From Campylobacter sp. (GTDB taxonomy: Bacteria; Campylobacterota; Campylobacteria; Campylobacterales; Campylobacteraceae): 64,000 bases of DNA. The stretch spans positions 310,001-374,000 of the forward strand of contig NZ_JAHZBQ010000003.1 in NCBI RefSeq assembly GCF_019423325.1, in the 5' to 3' direction. The notes beneath the pieces are model-generated. The model saw nothing but the letters and a program-made list of their open reading frames with translations, ran no database searches and was not told where the DNA came from. A program made the translations under genes and the position numbers. Shown one piece after another: positions 59,822 through 64,000 of the stretch (position 1 is the stretch's first letter; the number at the start of each line of letters is the position of its first letter).

Positions 59822-61641
59822 AAATTCACCTCGTTTAATTTAGCTTTTACGAAATTTAAAAACTCATCCAGTCTTAAATTTCGCTGTTCGCGCGCCCTGC
59901 GATCGCGCAAGGCCACGCTGCGAGCCGAAACTTCATTATCGCCTAGGACGATGATGAGCGGCACCTTCTGCTTTTCAGCCGTTCTGATTCGTTTATTTAA
60001 CGTCTCGTTTTTATCTAAAATTTCGCCGTCAATGTCTGCTTCGCGCAGCAAATTTAAAATTTCTTTCGCGTAGTCTGCGTGCGCCTCGCCGATCGGCACG
60101 ATCGATACCTGCGTAGGACAGATCCAAAACGGAAGTTCGCCCGCGGTGTGCTCGAGCAAAATCCCCACGAAGCGCTCGAAACTTCCCAAAATCGCGCGAT
60201 GCAGCATCACGGGCTGCTTTTTTTCATTATTTTCGTCGATGTAGCCAAGCTCGAAGCGCGCAGGCAGGTTAAAATCGACCTGCACCGTGCCGCACTGCCA
60301 TTTTCGACCGAGCGCGTCGGTGATTTTGATATCGATCTTAGGTCCGTAAAAAGCGCCGCCGCCCTCGTCTAAGCCGTATTTTAAGCCTTTTTCGTCAAGC
60401 GCGTCTTTTAAGGCTTTCGTCGCGATATCCCAAACCTCGTCGTCGCCGACCGCCTTTTGCGGTTTGGTCGAAATTTCAAGCTCGTATTCAAAGCCGAAAG
60501 CTTTCATTAAAAGCTCGACGAAATCTAAAATTTCATAGACGTTTTCTTTGATCTGGCTCGGCATCACAAACAGATGCGCGTCGTCCTGCGTAAACTCGCG
60601 CACGCGGAAAAGTCCGTGCAATACGCCGCTTTTTTCATGGCGGTGCACGACGCCGTACTCGCAAAATTTAAGCGGCAGATCGCGATATGAGCGGATCTCG
60701 CTTTGATAAACCTTGATGTGACCGACGCAGTTCATCGGCTTGATGCCGTATTCTTGCTCCTCGATCGTCGTAAAATACATATTTTCTTTGTAGTTGCTGT
60801 AATGCCCGCTGATCTTCCACGCGTCGGATTTTAAAATTTCAGGACCGCGCACCGGCTCGTAGCCGCGCTTGCGAAGCTGCCTATAAAGGCGCTCCTCGAG
60901 CTTTATGCGCATCCTCGTGCCCGCAGGAAGCCAGATCGGAAGTCCCGCGCCGATCTGCTCGTCAAAGGTGAAAAATTTCATCTCGGCTCCGAGCTTTCGG
61001 TGATCGCGCTTCTTGGCTTCTTCTAACATCGTAAGGTGCTTTTTAAGGCTATCTTTGTCGGCAAATACGACGCCGTAGATGCGAGTTAACATCTCGCGCT
61101 TTTCATCGCCGCCGAGATACGCTCCCGCAATGCGCGTAAGGGCAAAATTTTTCAAAAATTTCGTATTTTGCACGTGCGGGCCGCGGCAGATGTCCTCAAA
61201 CTCGCCCTGTGCGTACAGGCTAACCGGGCCGTCGGGGATGCGCTTTAAAACTTCCTGCTTAAGATCGTCGTTTGCATATTTTTTTGCGACCGCCTCTTTA
61301 GTGGAAGCTATCTTTTTAATCTCTAAATTTGCCTCGGCAAGCGCGCGCATCTTTTTTTCGATCACCTTTAAATCCTCTTCGCCGAGCTTCTCGCCGCCAT
61401 TTTTGCTAACGCGCATATCATAGTAAAACCCATCCTCAATCGCCGGTCCTACGAAAAATTTAGCGCTCGGATAGAGCTCGCGCACCGCCTGCGCCAAAAG
61501 GTGCGCACAGGAGTGGCGGATCACCTTTAGCGCGTCCTCGGAGTTATCGAAATATATCGGCTGCGCCTCACTTGCGCGCTCGCCGATACTTTGAGTATCG
61601 TAAATTTCACCGTTAAGTTTATATGCGATAATATCGCTCAT
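59818..61641 (-). CDS. thrS: Threonyl-tRNA synthetase
   Basis: A 607-residue class II synthetase. The N-terminal TGS part is reduced compared with E. coli (642), as in other Campylobacterota. Seen: HSCAHLLAQAVRELYPSAKFFVGPAIEDGFYYD (editing domain), motif 2 RVREFTQDDAHLF, and the zinc/catalytic GIKPMNCVGHI and MLHRAILGSFERFVGILLEHTAGELPFW (motif 3). It charges tRNA-Thr with proofreading. Co-transcribed with infC (4-base overlap). Confidence 0.97.
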   Translation of the reverse strand: MSDIIAYKLNGEIYDTQSIGERASEAQPIYFDNSEDALKVIRHSCAHLLAQAVRELYPSAKFFVGPAIEDGFYYDMRVSKNGGEKLGEEDLKVIEKKMRALAEANLEIKKIASTKEAVAKKYANDDLKQEVLKRIPDGPVSLYAQGEFEDICRGPHVQNTKFLKNFALTRIAGAYLGGDEKREMLTRIYGVVFADKDSLKKHLTMLEEAKKRDHRKLGAEMKFFTFDEQIGAGLPIWLPAGTRMRIKLEERLYRQLRKRGYEPVRGPEILKSDAWKISGHYSNYKENMYFTTIEEQEYGIKPMNCVGHIKVYQSEIRSYRDLPLKFCEYGVVHRHEKSGVLHGLFRVREFTQDDAHLFVMPSQIKENVYEILDFVELLMKAFGFEYELEISTKPQKAVGDDEVWDIATKALKDALDEKGLKYGLDEGGGAFYGPKIDIKITDALGRKWQCGTVQVDFNLPARFELGYIDENNEKKQPVMLHRAILGSFERFVGILLEHTAGELPFWICPTQVSIVPIGEAHADYAKEILNLLREADIDGEILDKNETLNKRIRTAEKQKVPLIIVLGDNEVSARSVALRDRRAREQRNLRLDEFLNFVKAKLNEVNF

Positions 61642-61743
61642 TGGCTTGTTTCCTTTTTTACCGAATTGTCTTTCTTACACTGAAAGAACGAGAGCTAATT
61701 TTAGCTAATCAATCCTTAACGATAAATTTAAAAAATATTAAAA

Positions 61744-62943
61744 TTAAAATTTTTGATTCTTTTCTCGCAATAAAAAATACACGGCGTTCGCACAAAGAGC
61801 ACAAATCGCCATCACACTTGCGAGCAAAAACGGCTTATTCGCTCCCACTGCACCCACGATAAACGAAATAGCCCCGGCAATAGCAAACTGCGCAGTCCCC
61901 AGTACCGCCGAAGCTGCGCCAGAGTTGCCGTCCTTATACAGCGCCATCGCAAGCGTCGTGGCGTTAGGCGCGACAAAGCCGAGCGATGAAAGCAATACGA
62001 AAAGCGAAGCCTCAAAGCAGATGAAGGGAAGGCCAAGCATAGAGCATGCGAGCAGAATCAGGCTCATCACGAGCATCGCTATTAGACCGAAATTTAATAA
62101 AGCGGCGGGTTCGCGATTTTGCACGAGTTTGGCATTTAGTGCCGAAACAAGAGTCATTCCAAGAGCGTTTATGCCAAATATTACGCCAAAGGCATGCTCG
62201 CCCAGCCCATAATAGCCCAAAAATATGAAGCTAGAGCCCGTGATATAAGCAAAAAGTGCGCTCATCGCAACCGCAAATCCTAGCGTATAGCGCATAAATT
62301 CTTTATTTCGCAAGATTATGCCGTATTCGCCAAGCACGCCTTTTACGCTAAGTGTAGCAGTCCTGTCTATCTGAGCGCTCTCGTCGAGTCCGAAAAATAT
62401 AAATGCAAAAAGCAAAATTCCAAGCGCAAACAAAATCGCAAAAATCGCTTGCCATGAGAAAAAATCTAGCACAAATCCACCTAGAGTTGGTGCTAGCATC
62501 GGCGCTAGCGAGCCTACGACCATCATCAGCGCAAACATCGCCGCAGCCTCGTGCAGTTCGAATTTATCATTAATTACGGCTCGCGCAAGTACCACTCCAG
62601 CGCACCCACCCAAAGCTTGCAAAAATCTAAAAAATATAAACGCGTAAACGCTATCAAAGCTCACGCAAGCAAGCGACGCACATATAAAAAGCAAAATGCC
62701 CGCATATAACGGCTTTTTACGACCAAATTTATCGCTTAGCGGCCCATAAACGAGCTGTCCTAGCGCAAAAGCGATGAAAAAACTCGCAACCGATAGCTGA
62801 GTGTAAAACTCGCTCGTAGCAAAGCTTGCCTTTACCTTTTCCAGCGCGGGCAGATACATATCGGTCGAAAGTGGCGCCAGAGCGGACATATAGGCGAGTA
62901 TAATCACCAGCTTAAATTTGGCGAATTTACTTTGTTTGACCAT
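61744..62943 (-). CDS. Bcr/CflA-type MFS multidrug exporter
   Basis: 399 residues from ATG 62943 (GAGGAAAACG ahead; TTG four codons up is less likely). Twelve membrane helices; DHA1 drug-exporter marks STDMYLPALEKVKASF (helix 1) and GQLVYGPLSDKFGRKKPLYAG (motif A, about 65-85), FRFLQALGGCAGVVLARAV (motif C area, about 105-125). It would export small drugs or metabolites by proton antiport. It starts 17 bases inside the end of the kinase-like gene, so the two are coupled. Substrate unknown. Confidence 0.88.
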   Translation of the reverse strand: MVKQSKFAKFKLVIILAYMSALAPLSTDMYLPALEKVKASFATSEFYTQLSVASFFIAFALGQLVYGPLSDKFGRKKPLYAGILLFICASLACVSFDSVYAFIFFRFLQALGGCAGVVLARAVINDKFELHEAAAMFALMMVVGSLAPMLAPTLGGFVLDFFSWQAIFAILFALGILLFAFIFFGLDESAQIDRTATLSVKGVLGEYGIILRNKEFMRYTLGFAVAMSALFAYITGSSFIFLGYYGLGEHAFGVIFGINALGMTLVSALNAKLVQNREPAALLNFGLIAMLVMSLILLACSMLGLPFICFEASLFVLLSSLGFVAPNATTLAMALYKDGNSGAASAVLGTAQFAIAGAISFIVGAVGANKPFLLASVMAICALCANAVYFLLREKNQKF

Positions 62944-63664
62944 CGTTTTCCTCAATTATTTTTAGGCAGAGCTCAAACGTGCGCACGAGCGCGTTTAGAT
63001 CTTTAAATTTTTGCGGCAAGAGCCTGGCGATAAAATATATCGGACGCAGTGCAAGTACCGTAGCCCACGCACTTCGCACTACGTCCTGCTCGCCGCTTGA
63101 GGCGTAGGCGTGGATGCCTACGCGCACCAAACCTTCGCTCAGACCTTCGCGACAAAGATCATAGACAAACAGCAAAAAATCTCGCATTTTGGCTTTTTGC
63201 AGATCACCGCGCTCGCCGCGATTTTCAAAATCTATAAATTTCATCTCGCCGTTTTTTACTAAAACGTCGCGCAGCGCGGGCCTACCGTGTATGAAGCCGC
63301 GCGAATGCAGCTGTGCTAACGCCGCAGCGTAGCCCTGAATGAGCGCCACGCAAGCCGCCTCATCCGAGCTTTTTAGCACCTCGTCCACCGGCGTGCCGCC
63401 GTCTTTGAGTACGAAAAAGTTCTCGTTTCGCAGCACCGGCTGCGGCACAGGCGCGCCGGCTGCGTACAGGCTCTCGCATTTTAGCGCTTCGTAATCGAAA
63501 GCGGCTTTCGGATTTGCTTTGAATATTTTCGTAAGCAATCCACCGCGGATGCGCAACTCCGGCTGCTTTAGCCAGTATTTCTCACCCTCGAAACTAAAGC
63601 TCGTGACGCGCTCGCCAGGATGATTTTTTAGAATTTCATTTACATATTCTTTAAAATTTTGCAT
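62927..63664 (-). CDS. Kinase-fold protein, Kdo-kinase/RIO-like
   Basis: A 245-residue protein with a truncated protein-kinase fold: KYWLKQPELRIRGG (about 29-42, ATP lysine region), ALAQLHSRGFIHGRPALRDVLV with the catalytic-loop pattern HG-x-x-x-x-RD (about 115-137), and metal motif FIDFENRG (about 144-151; DFE instead of DFG). This pattern occurs in lipopolysaccharide-core kinases (KdkA/WaaP/InaA group). It may phosphorylate a sugar of the LPS core, an inference from family. It precedes and overlaps the MFS exporter. Confidence 0.7.
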   Translation of the reverse strand: MQNFKEYVNEILKNHPGERVTSFSFEGEKYWLKQPELRIRGGLLTKIFKANPKAAFDYEALKCESLYAAGAPVPQPVLRNENFFVLKDGGTPVDEVLKSSDEAACVALIQGYAAALAQLHSRGFIHGRPALRDVLVKNGEMKFIDFENRGERGDLQKAKMRDFLLFVYDLCREGLSEGLVRVGIHAYASSGEQDVVRSAWATVLALRPIYFIARLLPQKFKDLNALVRTFELCLKIIEENDGQTK

Positions 63665-63927
63665 TCAATAAATTTAGCGAATTTTTTTTAGAAAGAGCTA
63701 AATTTGCGAGTTTTATTTCATTAAGTTCCATATGTCCGCATAAAATTTATTACGTAAATTCGGCGGGGATAAATTTTAAAATTATCAGGTAGAATTTTTA
63801 TTGCAGTCTTGGAATTTTGTAGCGCAGGAGGCAGCAAAAGCGCATAATTTTGAAATTTAGCAGTTAGATAAAATTTTAGAATTTTACAAAAACTAAGATT
63901 TGTGTCAAAAAATTTTAAAACTAGAAG

Positions 63928-64000
63928 TGGTGACCCCTACGAGATTCGAACTCGTTTTACCGCCGTGAAAGGGCGATGTCCTAACCGTTAGACGAAGGGG
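63928..64000 (-). tRNA. tRNA-Glu (anticodon TTC), first base beyond window end
   Basis: On the minus strand the cloverleaf reads from CCCCTTCGTC at the window edge to the encoded CCA at 63928-63930. The anticodon loop CTTTCAC (TTC at 63967-63969) sits between a CCGCC/GGCGG stem, and the T-loop GTTCGAATC is intact. The first G of the acceptor stem is just outside the window. Confidence 0.95.

Overview
The window is a Campylobacter-type (Campylobacterota) chromosome segment. The grounds are the protein families present: PglB oligosaccharyltransferase, EptC-type phosphoethanolamine transferase, the PatA/PatB/Ape1 peptidoglycan O-acetylation set, carboxynorspermidine dehydrogenase, and a selenocysteine formate dehydrogenase beside selA-selB. 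Promoters of the extended -10 type (TGnTATAAT) and very frequent AAATTT words agree. Base composition outside the glycan island is fairly GC-rich for the genus, so an oral, non-jejuni species such as C. gracilis is a reasonable guess, but the sequence alone does not settle the species.

Layout. 1-5 kb, plus strand: the end of an amino-acid ABC transporter (ATPase and binding protein), then a tight run of an SNase-like secreted protein, thiE, uppP and an EptC-like transferase. 5.6-12 kb: a class V PLP enzyme, a DUF234 nuclease-like protein, a lipoprotein, a DsbC-like protein, efp, a 77-residue SelW-like selenoprotein with an in-frame TGA, and a phosphoesterase. 12.1-16 kb, minus strand: patA-patB-ape1. 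A 1.5 kb gene-free gap follows, then metE, an outer-membrane barrel, pglB, small envelope proteins, carboxynorspermidine dehydrogenase, a DUF2892 protein, an ArgO-like exporter and two membrane or lipoprotein genes (17.4-30.2 kb).

30.4-41.3 kb is the selenium and formate region. A minus-strand operon encodes a polyferredoxin, a TorD-like chaperone, a small Tat protein, FdhA (selenocysteine at residue 180, with a SECIS-like hairpin) and FdhB. Divergent from it are selA and selB, the machinery that makes and inserts selenocysteine, followed by a second DsbC-like gene. Both selenoprotein mRNAs carry a 5-bp stem with an NGUGU loop just after the UGA.

41.6-44.3 kb holds an autotransporter-like protein with a putative glycoside hydrolase passenger, then rplT and rpmI. 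44.5-59.1 kb is a visibly AT-rich, single-direction island of about 15 genes for a surface glycan: CDP-3,6-dideoxyhexose enzymes (rfbF, rfbG, rfbH), an unusual set (ThDP carboligase, SDR, dehydroquinate-synthase-like cyclase, HpcH-type aldolase, epimerase) that I infer builds a branched or carbocyclic sugar, a GtrA/GtrB/GtrC-like module, a second GT2 glycosyltransferase and a Wzx flippase. The island lies between thrS-infC and rpmI-rplT, which form one operon in many bacteria, all on the same strand. The window closes with an MFS drug exporter, a kinase-like protein and tRNA-Glu.

A recurrent oddity is that AAATTT/GAATTT-rich filler, which makes up the long intergenic gaps, also appears inside genes. 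There it encodes Asn/Ser/Gln/Ala-rich inserts in SelA, the TorD-like protein, PatB and a membrane protein.
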